Of a DNA stretch of 64,000 nucleotides, positions 49,168-58,612 are shown piece after piece. Source of the DNA: Microbulbifer variabilis (lineage in GTDB: Bacteria > Pseudomonadota > Gammaproteobacteria > Pseudomonadales > Cellvibrionaceae); the NCBI RefSeq assembly GCF_023716485.1, contig NZ_CP092418.1, forward strand, positions 1 through 64,000. The letters run 5' to 3'. Position 1 is the stretch's first letter. The number at the start of each line of letters is the position of its first letter. Under the pieces are notes generated by a model, which saw only the letters and a program-made list of their open reading frames with translations, made no database searches and had not been told where the DNA came from. Made by a program: the position numbers and the translations under genes.

Positions 49168-49906
49168 AGGGGCTACTTATGATTAATAACTGTACGAAAA
49201 AAACGTATCAGTTTGGAGTTTTGTCTGATGTATTTTAAGAGGGATTAGTACCGTTTTGGCATATAAATCATCTGTTACTAAGCTGTCGATTATACCTTAT
49301 TGTTCAATTTGATGATTGTTGAAGACAGGATTGGACAGAAGGGAGCAATAAAGGAGAGCAATTTTATACAAGCAATAAAGTGGTACTGAAGTGGAAAGTC
49401 TGTGTGAATGCACAACGCAAATAATCTTTTTAATACAAATTAATCGTCCCGGGACAACAGAACTTGAGCTTATTGCAAAATAGGAGTTATATCATCAAAT
49501 AATGATTAAATTTATTTGAAATTTCCTATGCAGGAAGTTGGTTTGAGCATAATTTATCGCTATAAGGCCTGATTGACTTTTCATTGACAATATGTTCCTG
49601 TTGTACCTGCAGTAGTTGCGACAAATAAAGAAACACAGGTTGTTGGTTGTACCTTCCGGGCGACGACATCTGAAGTAAAAATTTTTTTACTAAAATAACA
49701 AGTTGCACTGACGGCAGTAATGCGGGGATGTCACCTCGTCCAGTGTATGTAGTCTTGTGTTGCTACAGTATGTCCAAAATTATTGAGTGGATTTAACCCT
49801 GTAACAGTATATAGACAGGGCTATTTCAGCTATCCGTGAAGGCCGGCGGCCAAAAATAAAATTCGGGTTTTCGAAGGAAACCCGCAACCACGGAGATCTG
49901 TAGGCG
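49168..49906. other. Long AT-rich intergenic region upstream of the cox cluster
   Basis: These 739 bases lie between divergent MATE and coxB genes. No credible gene, RNA or repeat was found. They must contain both promoters. Just before coxB a 7-bp hairpin (CGGGTTT at 49864-49870, AAACCCG at 49878-49884) lies in the presumed leader, 22 bases from the start codon. Confidence 0.5.
49783..49813 (+). promoter_or_regulatory. Possible sigma-70 promoter of the cox cluster
   Basis: TTGAGT at 49783-49788 and TATATA at 49808-49813 are separated by 19 bases, close to but longer than the optimal sigma-70 spacing. They lie about 95 bases before coxB. This is the best pair seen in the leader, but the match is modest. 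Confidence 0.25.
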
Positions 49907-51052
49907 ATGTTGAGAGGCTTTGATCGGCTGTTCGCCTTGCTGGCCGCTTCGCTATCTGTCCAATCCGTACTGGCGGAAGAGCAGGCTGTTGAGCGCTGGG
50001 GGGTCAATATGCCCAAAGGGGTGACAGAAGTTGCCCAAACGACCTATGAATTACACATGCTGATTTTCTGGATTTGTGTAGCCATTGGTGCTCTTGTATT
50101 TGGTGTCATGTTTTACAGTATGTGGCGTCATCGTAAGAGTAAGGGGTACAAGGCTGCACAGTTTCATGAAAGTACAGCTGTGGAGCTGGTGTGGACAATA
50201 ATTCCCACTGTCATTCTGATTCTCATGGCTATTCCTGCGACCAAAACCCTCTATGAGATCTATGATACCGATAAAGCGGATCTAGATATCATGATTACGG
50301 GGTATCAGTGGAAGTGGAAATACGACTACATTGGTTCGGATGTTACTTTTTTCTCAAATCTCTCAACTCCACGCAGCCAAATTAATAACGAACAGCCAAA
50401 AAGCCCAAACTATCTATTGGAAGTTGATGAACCCTTAGTTGTTCCTATTAAGAAAAAAATTCGATTCTTAATTACTGCCAATGATGTGATTCATGCTTGG
50501 TGGGTACCTGACTTAGCTGTAAAAAAAGATGCTATTCCAGGTTTCATTAATGAATCCTGGACACGTATTGAAGAGCCTGGAATTTATCGCGGGCAATGTG
50601 CAGAACTCTGTGGCAAAGATCATGGATTTATGCCGATTGTTGTAAAAGCTGTTCCCCAAGAAGAGTACAACGCTTGGCTGGATGGGCGAGTAGCCTCTGC
50701 AGTAAAAATGCGCGAGCTTACGGGAAAAACTTTTACTTTTGATGAGCTCTTTGCACAAGGGGAAAAAGTCTATAACAGCATGTGTGCAGCCTGTCATCAG
50801 CCAAATGGAAAAGGGGTTCCCGGCGTATTTCCAGCGATTGCCGGATCAAAAATTGCGACAGGTCCCCTGAATACCCATCTCGACATAGTCATTGATGGAT
50901 CACAGGTAAACCCCGCCATGCAAGCATTTGGAGAACAGTTATCTGAGGTGGATATAGCCGCAGTGATAACCTATCAACGCAATGCTTTTGGTAATGAAAT
51001 GGGCGATACGGTTCAGCCCGTTGATATCCTTAATTTTAAGAATAAGCAGTAA
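49907..51052 (+). CDS. coxB: Cytochrome c oxidase subunit II with fused cytochrome c domain
   Basis: Subunit II accepts electrons from cytochrome c through its CuA centre. The 381-residue protein has a signal peptide (ending SVLA), two membrane helices (LIFWICVAIGALVFGVMFY; VWTIIPTVILILMAIP), and a cupredoxin domain with CuA ligands H196, C231, E233, C235, H239 and M242 (GQCAELCGKDHGFM). A C-terminal c-type cytochrome follows: heme site CAACH at 293-297 and a Met ligand further on. This fusion defines a caa3-type oxidase. It heads the cox cluster; coxA begins 18 bases later. Confidence 0.96.
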   Translation: MLRGFDRLFALLAASLSVQSVLAEEQAVERWGVNMPKGVTEVAQTTYELHMLIFWICVAIGALVFGVMFYSMWRHRKSKGYKAAQFHESTAVELVWTIIPTVILILMAIPATKTLYEIYDTDKADLDIMITGYQWKWKYDYIGSDVTFFSNLSTPRSQINNEQPKSPNYLLEVDEPLVVPIKKKIRFLITANDVIHAWWVPDLAVKKDAIPGFINESWTRIEEPGIYRGQCAELCGKDHGFMPIVVKAVPQEEYNAWLDGRVASAVKMRELTGKTFTFDELFAQGEKVYNSMCAACHQPNGKGVPGVFPAIAGSKIATGPLNTHLDIVIDGSQVNPAMQAFGEQLSEVDIAAVITYQRNAFGNEMGDTVQPVDILNFKNKQ

Positions 51053-51070
51053 GCGCTAGGGGATTTTAAC

Positions 51071-52621
51071 ATGGCACACGGACCTCAAACTGGCTTGAAA
51101 CGCTGGCTATACACCACAAACCACAAAGATATTGGTACTTTGTATCTTTGGTTCAGCTTTGCAATGTTTTTCCTGGGTGGCTGTATGGCACTCATTATAC
51201 GTGCTGAGCTTTTCGAGCCTGGACTACAAATCGTACAGCCAGAATTTTTTAATCAAATGACGACCATGCATGGATTAATCATGGTCTTTGGGGCGGTAAT
51301 GCCGGCATTTGTCGGGCTAGCAAACTGGATGGTCCCGATGATGATCGGCGCTCCAGATATGGCATTACCACGGATGAATAATTGGAGCTTTTGGATTTTA
51401 CCTTTCGGTTTTGCAATGTTGGCATCGACCCTCTTTATGGAGGGGGGAGCACCTAACTTTGGTTGGACATTCTATGCCCCCTTGTCGACAGAATATGCAC
51501 CACCGAGCGTCACGTTTTTTATATTTTCCATTCATATTCTGGGTGCATCTTCCATTATGGGAGCCATTAATATCATAGCGACCATTCTGAATATGCGTGC
51601 TCCAGGCATGACTTTAATGAAAATGCCACTTTTCGTCTGGACCTGGTTGATCACTGCTTATCTTCTAATCGCAGTGATGCCAGTACTAGCTGGTGTAGTG
51701 ACGATGATGCTGATGGATATCCACTTTGGTACCAGTTTCTTCAGCGCTGCAGGTGGTGGTGACCCAGTTCTATTCCAGCATGTTTTCTGGTTCTTTGGGC
51801 ACCCAGAGGTATACATCATGATCTTGCCTGCTTTCGGTATTATTTCGGCAATCATTCCCACTTTTACGCGTAAACCACTATTTGGATATAGTTCCATGGT
51901 TTATGCCACAGCTGCAATTGCATTCCTCAGCATGATTGTGTGGGCGCACCATATGTTTACAGTGGGTATGCCTATAGCCGGCGAGCTGTTCTTTATGTAT
52001 GCCACTATGCTGATTTCAGTACCCACGGGTGTGAAAATTTTTAATTGGGTTTCTACCATGTTTAGAGGCTCCATGACATTTGAAACTCCCATGTTGTTCG
52101 CTATAGCTTTTATTATTCTGTTTGCCATTGGCGGATTCTCAGGATTGATGTTGGCCATTGCTCCAGCGGACTTTCAGTATCATGATACCTACTTTGTAGT
52201 TGCCCACTTCCATTACGTACTGGTTCCTGGGGCTATTTTTTCCATTACGGCAGGGGTTTATTACTGGTTGCCCAAGTGGACAGGGAATATGTACAACGAA
52301 ACTATGGGGAAAGTGCATTTCTGGTTAGCTTTCATCGGATTGAATTTAACCTTTTTCCCGATGCATTTTGTCGGTCTGGCAGGTATGCCCAGAAGAATTC
52401 CCGACTACGCACTACAATTCGCTGACTTTAATCAGATGGCCAGTATGGGGGCATTTCTTTTCGGTGCGGCTCAGGTGGTATTCCTCTTTAATGTGGTACG
52501 TACAGTCATGGGTGGCAAAAAAGCCACTGATAAAGTATGGGATAACCCGGAGGGATTGGAATGGACGGTGCCATCACCGGCTCCCTATCACACCTTTAGT
52601 ACCCCTCCGGTTATTCGTTAA
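51071..52621 (+). CDS. coxA: Cytochrome c oxidase subunit I
   Basis: This is the catalytic core carrying heme a and the heme a3-CuB site. The 516 residues make 12 membrane helices. Seen are TTMHGLIMVFGAVMPAF (heme a His), VFWFFGHPEVYIMILPAFG (CuB His and the cross-linked Tyr), WAHHMFTVGM (CuB His pair) and HDTYFVVAHFHYVL (heme a3 and heme a His). The proton-pathway Glu position in the GHPEVYI segment is as in A-type oxidases. The N-terminal KRWLYTTNHKDIGTLYL is standard. Confidence 0.97.
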   Translation: MAHGPQTGLKRWLYTTNHKDIGTLYLWFSFAMFFLGGCMALIIRAELFEPGLQIVQPEFFNQMTTMHGLIMVFGAVMPAFVGLANWMVPMMIGAPDMALPRMNNWSFWILPFGFAMLASTLFMEGGAPNFGWTFYAPLSTEYAPPSVTFFIFSIHILGASSIMGAINIIATILNMRAPGMTLMKMPLFVWTWLITAYLLIAVMPVLAGVVTMMLMDIHFGTSFFSAAGGGDPVLFQHVFWFFGHPEVYIMILPAFGIISAIIPTFTRKPLFGYSSMVYATAAIAFLSMIVWAHHMFTVGMPIAGELFFMYATMLISVPTGVKIFNWVSTMFRGSMTFETPMLFAIAFIILFAIGGFSGLMLAIAPADFQYHDTYFVVAHFHYVLVPGAIFSITAGVYYWLPKWTGNMYNETMGKVHFWLAFIGLNLTFFPMHFVGLAGMPRRIPDYALQFADFNQMASMGAFLFGAAQVVFLFNVVRTVMGGKKATDKVWDNPEGLEWTVPSPAPYHTFSTPPVIR

Positions 52622-52633
52622 TTTCTGGTTCTT

Positions 52634-53209
52634 ATGCCGATGAAATTTAGCGAAAATACGAAAGTTTCTGCGAAATTGCTGGCGCTTGCCGCCAGCATGC
52701 TGGTGTTCGCTATATTCGTGATGCCACCACTTTATGATGCTTTCTGCGAGATTACTGGTCTGAATGGTAAAACTGGCGGACGTTACGAAGCGGTCCCTGC
52801 TGCTATCGATACCAGCAGGTCTATCACCGTCCAGTTTATTGCGAGCAATAATGACAATATGCCTTGGACGTTTTCTCCCAGTGTAATGTCGGTGGAAGTC
52901 CATCCAGGTGAGGTTATGGATACCGTTTTTATCGCTTTTAATCCTACTGGAAAGGATATGATCGGTCAGGCCATTCCCAGCTTGGTTCCTTTTAAAGCCG
53001 CGGAATACTTTCACAAAACTGAATGTTTTTGCTTCAATCAGCAAATTTTAAAAGCGGGTGAACAGGCAGAGTTACCATTGCGATTTATCGTTGATCCCGA
53101 GATTCCTAACAGTGTAAATACCATAACCCTTTCCTACACGCTGTTCGATGTTACGGAAAGAATTTCTAAAAATATCGAAAAAAATAACGAGCCCGAGCGA
53201 GAGGGATAA
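52634..53209 (+). CDS. ctaG: Cytochrome c oxidase assembly protein CtaG/Cox11
   Basis: CtaG inserts CuB into subunit I. The 191 residues have one N-terminal membrane helix (LLALAASMLVFAIFVMPPLYDAFCEITG) and a periplasmic Ig-like domain with the copper-binding pair in KTECFCFNQQILKAGE (C-F-C). This is the usual length and order after coxA. Confidence 0.94.
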   Translation: MPMKFSENTKVSAKLLALAASMLVFAIFVMPPLYDAFCEITGLNGKTGGRYEAVPAAIDTSRSITVQFIASNNDNMPWTFSPSVMSVEVHPGEVMDTVFIAFNPTGKDMIGQAIPSLVPFKAAEYFHKTECFCFNQQILKAGEQAELPLRFIVDPEIPNSVNTITLSYTLFDVTERISKNIEKNNEPEREG

Positions 53210-53214
53210 AATTC

Positions 53215-54105
53215 ATGGCTAGTGAAAGCAGTTATTATGTTCCAGAACAATCAAAGCTGCCGATATTTGCCACTATAGGTTTGTTTTTAATTGCCTTTGG
53301 TGCTGCGAATTGGATCAATGGTGGTAGCTCCTATATTTTCTTTACCGGTGCGCTGGCTTTGGCAGCAGTCTTATGGTTCTGGTTTGCAGCGGTAATCAGA
53401 GAAAATATGGCTGGTCTGAACAGTGAACAGTTAAAGAGATCTTATGTCTGGGGAATGGGATGGTTTATTTTCTCCGAGGTTATGTTTTTTGCTGCATTTT
53501 TTGGGGCCCTATACTACATAAGAAACTTCTCTGTTCCTTGGCTAGCTGGAGAAGGCGATAATGGAATATCCAACATGTTGTGGGAGGGGTTTGAGAATAC
53601 TTGGCCTCTCTATGTGACTCCGGATGCAGCAGCTCATGGTGATACAGCACAATTTATAGGACCTAAAGATGTTATTGATCCGTGGCATTTACCTCTTTGG
53701 AATACAATAATTCTTTTATCTTCCAGCGTTACCGTACATTTCGCCCATGTGTTTCTTAAAAAAGGTGAGCGTGGAAAATTTAATCTGTGGCTGGGAGGAA
53801 CTGTTCTTCTAGGTTTCATATTTTTATATCTTCAGGCGCAAGAATACTATGAAGCCTATCAACATCTTGGACTCACTTTAGAGTCAGGCATTTATGGCAC
53901 AACTTTTTTCATGTTGACGGGTTTCCATGGAGCTCATGTAACTCTGGGAACGATAATGCTGCTTATAATGTTGCTACGTTCTGTAATCGCACATCATTTC
54001 AAACCCAATGATCATTTTGGCTTTGAAGCAGCAAGCTGGTACTGGCATTTTGTAGATGTTGTCTGGGTTGGCTTATTTATTTTTGTATATGTGCTAGGTG
54101 CATAA
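53215..54105 (+). CDS. coxC: Cytochrome c oxidase subunit III
   Basis: This 296-residue polytopic subunit III stabilises the catalytic core. Seven membrane helices are apparent, with FIFSEVMFFAAFFGALYYI (conserved Glu in helix 3), GAHVTLGTIMLLIMLL and HFGFEAASWYWHFVDVVWVGLFIFVYVLG as the C-terminal signature. A long loop between helices 3 and 4 (about 110-150) is typical of bacterial subunit III. It ends at a shared hairpin with the next, opposite gene. Confidence 0.96.
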   Translation: MASESSYYVPEQSKLPIFATIGLFLIAFGAANWINGGSSYIFFTGALALAAVLWFWFAAVIRENMAGLNSEQLKRSYVWGMGWFIFSEVMFFAAFFGALYYIRNFSVPWLAGEGDNGISNMLWEGFENTWPLYVTPDAAAHGDTAQFIGPKDVIDPWHLPLWNTIILLSSSVTVHFAHVFLKKGERGKFNLWLGGTVLLGFIFLYLQAQEYYEAYQHLGLTLESGIYGTTFFMLTGFHGAHVTLGTIMLLIMLLRSVIAHHFKPNDHFGFEAASWYWHFVDVVWVGLFIFVYVLGA

Positions 54106-54124
54106 TTTATAAGTACATAGGATT

Positions 54125-54151
54125 CGCCTCAGGTTGAATTAACTTGAGGCG
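54125..54151. terminator. Shared hairpin between coxC and the DUF2909-type gene
   Basis: CGCCTCAGGTT (54125-54135) and AACTTGAGGCG (54141-54151) form an 11-bp stem with one G-U pair and a GAATT loop, between the two convergent stops. The flanking sequence on both sides is AT-rich, so it can terminate both directions. Confidence 0.65.
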
Positions 54152-54158
54152 ATATAAA

Positions 54159-54383
54159 CTAATATTTATCTGTCCAGGGAGCAGTATTAGCCAAAATGCC
54201 GCTTTCGAAGCCATACCAGATGGCTAATAAAAGAAGTGCGGCAAGAGAAATCCGTATACCTAAAGCATAAAGAGTACGTTTAGACTGGGGAGCACCCATA
54301 TCTCGCAGTAGAAAAAATAAAGCACTGGATAGGCTCACCAGTATCGCGAGAAAAAGAACGACTATAACGATTTTGAGCCACAT
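54159..54383 (-). CDS. Small twin-transmembrane protein, DUF2909 type
   Basis: This 74-residue protein has two membrane helices (IVIVVLFLAILVSLSSALFFLL; ISLAALLLLAIWYGF) joined by a basic, R/K-containing turn (RDMGAPQSKRTLYALGI). This is the DUF2909 pattern, whose genes usually sit in the cox cluster between coxC and SURF1, often reversed as here (Pseudomonas PA0109). The ATG at 54383 has GGAAAA upstream. Function unknown; an oxidase assembly role is an inference from location. Confidence 0.8.
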   Translation of the reverse strand: MWLKIVIVVLFLAILVSLSSALFFLLRDMGAPQSKRTLYALGIRISLAALLLLAIWYGFESGILANTAPWTDKY

Positions 54384-54416
54384 ATAATTATTTTCCATTA
54401 TTTTATGTAGTAGCAC

Positions 54417-55151
54417 ATGACAGTAGAGATACCATCAGTTTCTTCAGATAATACCAGTGTATCATTGATTCGTAACTGGTCGATCACCCTGTTTTCTTTT
54501 GGGTTTATTCCAGTTTTTGTGTTGTTGGGATTTTGGCAGCTCGGTAGAGCTGATGATAAGAGAATCATAGATTTAGAAATCAATTCAAGATTGTCATCCC
54601 AACCAGAAAATCTACATTTAGTTACGAATTTAAAAAAATTCCTGCCTGTAAAATTAGATGGAAATTATTCTGATGAATATTTCTTATTGGATAATCGAAC
54701 TCGCACTGGAAAGGTAGGGTATGAGGTTCTTCAAGTCTTTATATCTGGTGAACAGAGATGGCTAATAAATCGAGGCTGGATTCCATTTTCAGCTAGTCGG
54801 GATGTAATGCCTGAAGTTAACTACCCTAAAGATAAGATAAAAATCAATGGGTTTTTATACCCGGTTGAAAACTTAAAATCTAAAGAGACTAAAGAAAAAA
54901 TAATAAATCGAAGAATACAGAATGTTAATAAAGAAATTGTTCAGAATATGACGCTCAGTAATAACAACTGGATTGTTAGGTTAAGTGCTGACTCAGAATC
55001 AGCACTCATAACGGATTGGCAATTAGTAAATAGCAGCGTGGATCGACATATCGCTTATGCGATTCAATGGTTTGCTATGGCTGCAGCTTTATTTTTTCTT
55101 TGGCTTTTTACTGCTACCAATTTTATAAAAGTAAATAAAATAAATAATTAG
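54417..55151 (+). CDS. SURF1-family cytochrome oxidase assembly protein
   Basis: SURF1 helps place heme a in subunit I. The 244 residues have an N-terminal membrane helix (LFSFGFIPVFVLLGFWQLGRADDK, with the family W-Q-x-x-R), an exposed domain with LLDNRTRTGKVGYEVL and LINRGWIP, and a C-terminal helix (HIAYAIQWFAMAAALFFLWLF), where the H-x-x-Y-x-x-x-W-x-x-x-A signature is intact. AT-rich. It follows the reversed DUF2909 gene in the standard order. Confidence 0.92.
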   Translation: MTVEIPSVSSDNTSVSLIRNWSITLFSFGFIPVFVLLGFWQLGRADDKRIIDLEINSRLSSQPENLHLVTNLKKFLPVKLDGNYSDEYFLLDNRTRTGKVGYEVLQVFISGEQRWLINRGWIPFSASRDVMPEVNYPKDKIKINGFLYPVENLKSKETKEKIINRRIQNVNKEIVQNMTLSNNNWIVRLSADSESALITDWQLVNSSVDRHIAYAIQWFAMAAALFFLWLFTATNFIKVNKINN

Positions 55152-55155
55152 GGGT

Positions 55156-55803
55156 ATGATAATGGAAGGAAGAGAAGGGTCCTCCACTCTGCAAGAAAAT
55201 GGAGAAAAAAAAGCAAATTCTTCTTCAAAAAAAATACAGATATTTTCTATTGCAGCATCGGTATTTCTACCGATTGTTGCGGCTTATATAGTGTTTTATA
55301 CGGGAGTAGGAATACCTGATGGAACAACTAATCAAGGTGAGTTACTTCAACCACCGATTAATTTTAATGATTTAAAAATATCTTCACTTGAAGAGGAGAC
55401 ACAGTTAATTGGGGGGGAACACCAAAAGTGGAGATATCTCATTATAAGTCCTTCAGACTGTGGTGAGGACTGTGAAAAACTATTATATACCAGTCGCCAA
55501 GTGCATATCCGATTGGGTGAGAAAGCCAGCCGAGTTGAGAGGCTTCTTGCAACTCATCATTCCATGACTGAAGAAAAAAAAGAAAAACTACAGTTAGAAC
55601 ATCCTCGTCTAAAGATTTTCAGATTGAATGACAATAGCGTAAATACGCTACATGAACTGACCGACCATAAAAAAATTGATGCTGTTAAAGCAATATTAAT
55701 AGATCAGGAAGGATTCGCAATGATGATCTATGACAACCAACATAGTGGTAATCAACTATTGAAAGATATCAAACGCCTGTTGAAGTACTCCTATGAAAAA
55801 TAA
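55156..55803 (+). CDS. Cox-cluster SCO-like membrane protein with CxxxC
   Basis: This 215-residue protein has one membrane helix (IFSIAASVFLPIVAAYIVFYTG, about 29-50) and a domain with a CxxxC pair, C102 and C106 (SDCGEDCEK), the same spacing and location as the copper site CPDVC of SCO proteins. It is followed by a helix like SCO's and ends in a thioredoxin-type C-terminus (GFAMMIYDNQHSGNQLLKDIKRLL). The SCO copper-ligand His (DHG context) is not found. In Pseudomonas a similar gene (PA0111) occupies this position. It may be a diverged SCO paralogue acting in redox or copper delivery. Its stop shares a base with the ctaA start. Confidence 0.7.
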   Translation: MIMEGREGSSTLQENGEKKANSSSKKIQIFSIAASVFLPIVAAYIVFYTGVGIPDGTTNQGELLQPPINFNDLKISSLEEETQLIGGEHQKWRYLIISPSDCGEDCEKLLYTSRQVHIRLGEKASRVERLLATHHSMTEEKKEKLQLEHPRLKIFRLNDNSVNTLHELTDHKKIDAVKAILIDQEGFAMMIYDNQHSGNQLLKDIKRLLKYSYEK

Positions 55804-56921
55804 TGGAGAGTGACATGGAATCGTCAGAAAAAAAGAAAATAAAGCAACCTATAAAAGAGCAATTTGGTTGGCGTTTGAAGTTAACATTGGCTGGATGTGT
55901 CTTAGCCATAATTGTTGTTACTTTAGGAGCATTTACTAGGCTTGTTGATGCTGGGTTGGGCTGCCCCGATTGGCCTGGTTGTTACGGCCATCTTACTTGG
56001 CCAGATAAAAATCATGAAATTCAAGCGGCTAACTATGCATTTCCAGATACGCCTGTAGATACTAGCAAAACTTGGCCTGAAATGGTGCATAGATACTTTG
56101 CAGGCATCCTGCTTTTATTAGTCGCTTCACTTGTTTACATATCCTGGCGTAATCCTAAACAACGCACTTTTAAACAGATACATTTTTTGATGGCCCTGAT
56201 TACTTTGCAAGCGGCTTTCGGTATGTGGACTGTCACCTTGAAGTTATGGCCTCAGGTTGTCACTGCGCACTTACTAGGAGGAATGGCAACATTATCTATG
56301 CTGTGGTTACTCGTAGAAAGAATGAGATATGACAAATTATCAGGTCAATTTAAAAATTACCGTAAACTTCATAATTTATTACCACTTGTCGTTTTGACTG
56401 CTATAGCAGTAGTTGTTCAGATAGCCTTGGGAGGCTGGACGAGTTCAAATTATGCTGCACTTGCCTGTCCAGACTTCCCCACGTGTCATGGAGAGTGGCT
56501 TCCTAAAGCTGATTTTAAGGAAGGGTTTAATATCCTCCAACAAATTGGGCCAAATTATTTAGGTGGTGCTTTGGAAAGTGATGCACGTACGGCTATTCAC
56601 TTTATTCATCGTATCGGCGCTTTAATCGTGACCGGACTAGTCCTTAGCCTTTCATTTTTTTCCTGGAAAGCTGGTGAGTATCGTTGGGCCCTTATATTGA
56701 TTGCTTTGATAGGGATGCAGGTAAGTTTGGGTGTCGCAAATGTAATTATGTTTTTACCACTATCAATTGCTGTTGCTCATAATGCCGGTGCCGCATTTCT
56801 ATTATTAGGTATTTTAACTTTCTGTTATCGTATTTACTCAGCTGGCTCTATTGAAGTACGAGAAAATAATTCTAAAAAAAATAGAATTATAAAAGATTCA
56901 GAATTGGCTGCCGAGTTGTAA
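55803..56921 (+). CDS. ctaA: Heme A synthase, CtaA/Cox15
   Basis: This 372-residue polytopic protein oxidises heme O to heme A. Seen are GAFTRLVDAGLGCPDWPGCYGHLTWPD (conserved Cys pair region), MVHRYFAGILLLLVASLVYISWRN (heme His), and AIHFIHRIGALIVTGLVLSLSF (His pair) with AHLLGGMATLSMLWLL and AHNAGAAFLLLGIL. It is the eight-helix alphaproteobacterial/gammaproteobacterial Cox15 form. It overlaps the previous stop by one base, and ctaB follows after 43 bases. Confidence 0.94.
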   Translation: MESDMESSEKKKIKQPIKEQFGWRLKLTLAGCVLAIIVVTLGAFTRLVDAGLGCPDWPGCYGHLTWPDKNHEIQAANYAFPDTPVDTSKTWPEMVHRYFAGILLLLVASLVYISWRNPKQRTFKQIHFLMALITLQAAFGMWTVTLKLWPQVVTAHLLGGMATLSMLWLLVERMRYDKLSGQFKNYRKLHNLLPLVVLTAIAVVVQIALGGWTSSNYAALACPDFPTCHGEWLPKADFKEGFNILQQIGPNYLGGALESDARTAIHFIHRIGALIVTGLVLSLSFFSWKAGEYRWALILIALIGMQVSLGVANVIMFLPLSIAVAHNAGAAFLLLGILTFCYRIYSAGSIEVRENNSKKNRIIKDSELAAEL

Positions 56922-56964
56922 TGATCTATGTCTTATCAAGGAAGAATTAGAGAAGAAGAATATT

Positions 56965-57858
56965 ATGGCTATACAAACTGCTAAATTGAGCTTCACTAAC
57001 TGGCGTGATTATTATGAACTGACTAAACCCAGAGTAGTCATGCTGATGATTCTTACATCTCTGATTGGTATGTTGTTAGCTGTTCCAGGAATGGTTCCGT
57101 TAGAAATTTTAATATTGGGTAATTTAGGTATTGCCCTTTGTGCTGGTAGCGCTGCAGCGATTAATCATCTGGTTGATCGTTACATTGATACAAAAATGGC
57201 GCGTACTAGCAATCGCCCAGTCGCAAGAGGAAGAGTTGAGCCACGCAAGGCCATACTATTTTCTCTGTTGCTGGGTATTCTTGGAATGGCAGTGTTAATG
57301 GTATTTGTGAATGTATTAACCGCTTGGTTAACACTGATATCTCTGATTGGTTACGCTGTTATTTACACTATGTTTTTAAAGCATGCCACACCTCAGAATA
57401 TTGTCATTGGCGGACTCGCTGGTGCAGCACCGCCACTACTCGGCTGGACAGCGGTAACTAATGAAATTCATCCACATGCCCTGTTACTGGTACTGATCAT
57501 ATTTGCCTGGACACCTCCGCACTTTTGGGCACTAGCAGTGCATAGGAAAGAGGATTACGCCAGAGCAAAAGTTCCTATGCTACCAGTTACTCACGGTGTG
57601 CCATACACAAATCTGCATATTTTACTTTATACATTTATTTTATTTGCAGTTAGCTTACTTCCTTTTGCAACTGCAATGTTAGGTTGGTTATACCTTCTTG
57701 GGGCGGTGGTGCTAGGTCTTGGGTTTATATATTGGAGTTTGGTAATGCTACGGGGTCGAGACCCCAATGCGGGAATTGAAACCTTTAAGTACTCTATTAT
57801 TTATCTGATGGCTTTATTTTGCATTATGTTGTTGGATCACTATTTAATATCGGTGTAA
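56965..57858 (+). CDS. ctaB: Protoheme IX farnesyltransferase (heme O synthase)
   Basis: CtaB/CyoE adds a farnesyl group to protoheme IX, supplying heme O to CtaA. The 297-residue UbiA-family prenyltransferase has nine hydrophobic helices. It contains YYELTKPRVVMLMILTSLIGML, the first Asp motif NHLVDRYIDTKMARTSNRPVARG (DxxxD-type Mg2+ site) and FAWTPPHFWALAVHRKEDYARAKVPMLPVTHG as the second conserved loop. Gene order ctaA-ctaB-SCO is standard. Confidence 0.95.
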   Translation: MAIQTAKLSFTNWRDYYELTKPRVVMLMILTSLIGMLLAVPGMVPLEILILGNLGIALCAGSAAAINHLVDRYIDTKMARTSNRPVARGRVEPRKAILFSLLLGILGMAVLMVFVNVLTAWLTLISLIGYAVIYTMFLKHATPQNIVIGGLAGAAPPLLGWTAVTNEIHPHALLLVLIIFAWTPPHFWALAVHRKEDYARAKVPMLPVTHGVPYTNLHILLYTFILFAVSLLPFATAMLGWLYLLGAVVLGLGFIYWSLVMLRGRDPNAGIETFKYSIIYLMALFCIMLLDHYLISV

Positions 57859-57861
57859 AAA

Positions 57862-58545
57862 ATGACTAATCTTCATAAGATGGCTGAGCCTAAATTCATA
57901 CAACGCCAAAAGCGTGGTGTTCGTATAACGATTACCGTTTTACTGATGTTTATTGTGGCAGTTTTGGTTGGCTTTGTTCATAAGTTAAGTCAGCCAAGGA
58001 TATTAAGTGATTCTGAGCTTCGCATAAATGGTGCCGTGAAATTACAGCGAGCAAGAATTTTAGATAATTTTCAGTTAATCGCCGATACAGGCAGTGCATT
58101 TGAAACAAAAAATATGAAAGGCCAATGGACTTTCATATTCTTTGGATTTACCCATTGTCCCGATGTTTGTCCTACAACTCTGTCGAGTCTCAATAGTTTC
58201 TATAAACTCCTTGATGAAGATATTCGTGCAGATACCGATGTTATTTTAGTTTCGGTTGATCCTGCCAGAGATAAACCACTGATCTTACATGATTATGTTC
58301 GATATTTTAATAATGATTTTCTCGGTGTTACTGGCAATTTCATAGAAATAAAGCGTTTTGCTAGTCAACTTAATGTTCCTTTTAATAAAGTTATTCTAGA
58401 TAATAATGATTATACGATGGATCATGGTTCTCAAGTTGTATTAATAAATCCCCTTGGACATTACCATGCTTTCTTTAGAGCCCCACTGGATCCGGCAAAA
58501 ATGAAATTAACCTATCGTTCAATTCGTGCCACTTTTAATGGTTAA
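57862..58545 (+). CDS. SCO1/SenC-family copper chaperone
   Basis: SCO delivers copper to CuA of subunit II. The 227 residues have an N-terminal membrane helix (ITITVLLMFIVAVLVGFVHKL), then a thioredoxin-fold domain with FTHCPDVCPTTLSSL (copper ligands C99 and C103) and His188 (MDHGSQVVLINPLG), both intact. It is the last gene of the oxidase module and the canonical counterpart to the gene at 55156. Confidence 0.94.
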   Translation: MTNLHKMAEPKFIQRQKRGVRITITVLLMFIVAVLVGFVHKLSQPRILSDSELRINGAVKLQRARILDNFQLIADTGSAFETKNMKGQWTFIFFGFTHCPDVCPTTLSSLNSFYKLLDEDIRADTDVILVSVDPARDKPLILHDYVRYFNNDFLGVTGNFIEIKRFASQLNVPFNKVILDNNDYTMDHGSQVVLINPLGHYHAFFRAPLDPAKMKLTYRSIRATFNG

Positions 58546-58612
58546 TTTACATATTGGAGTATTCTCATAAATTACTCTTTGACCTGTGTATACTTAGATG
58601 TAAGGAAGTAAA

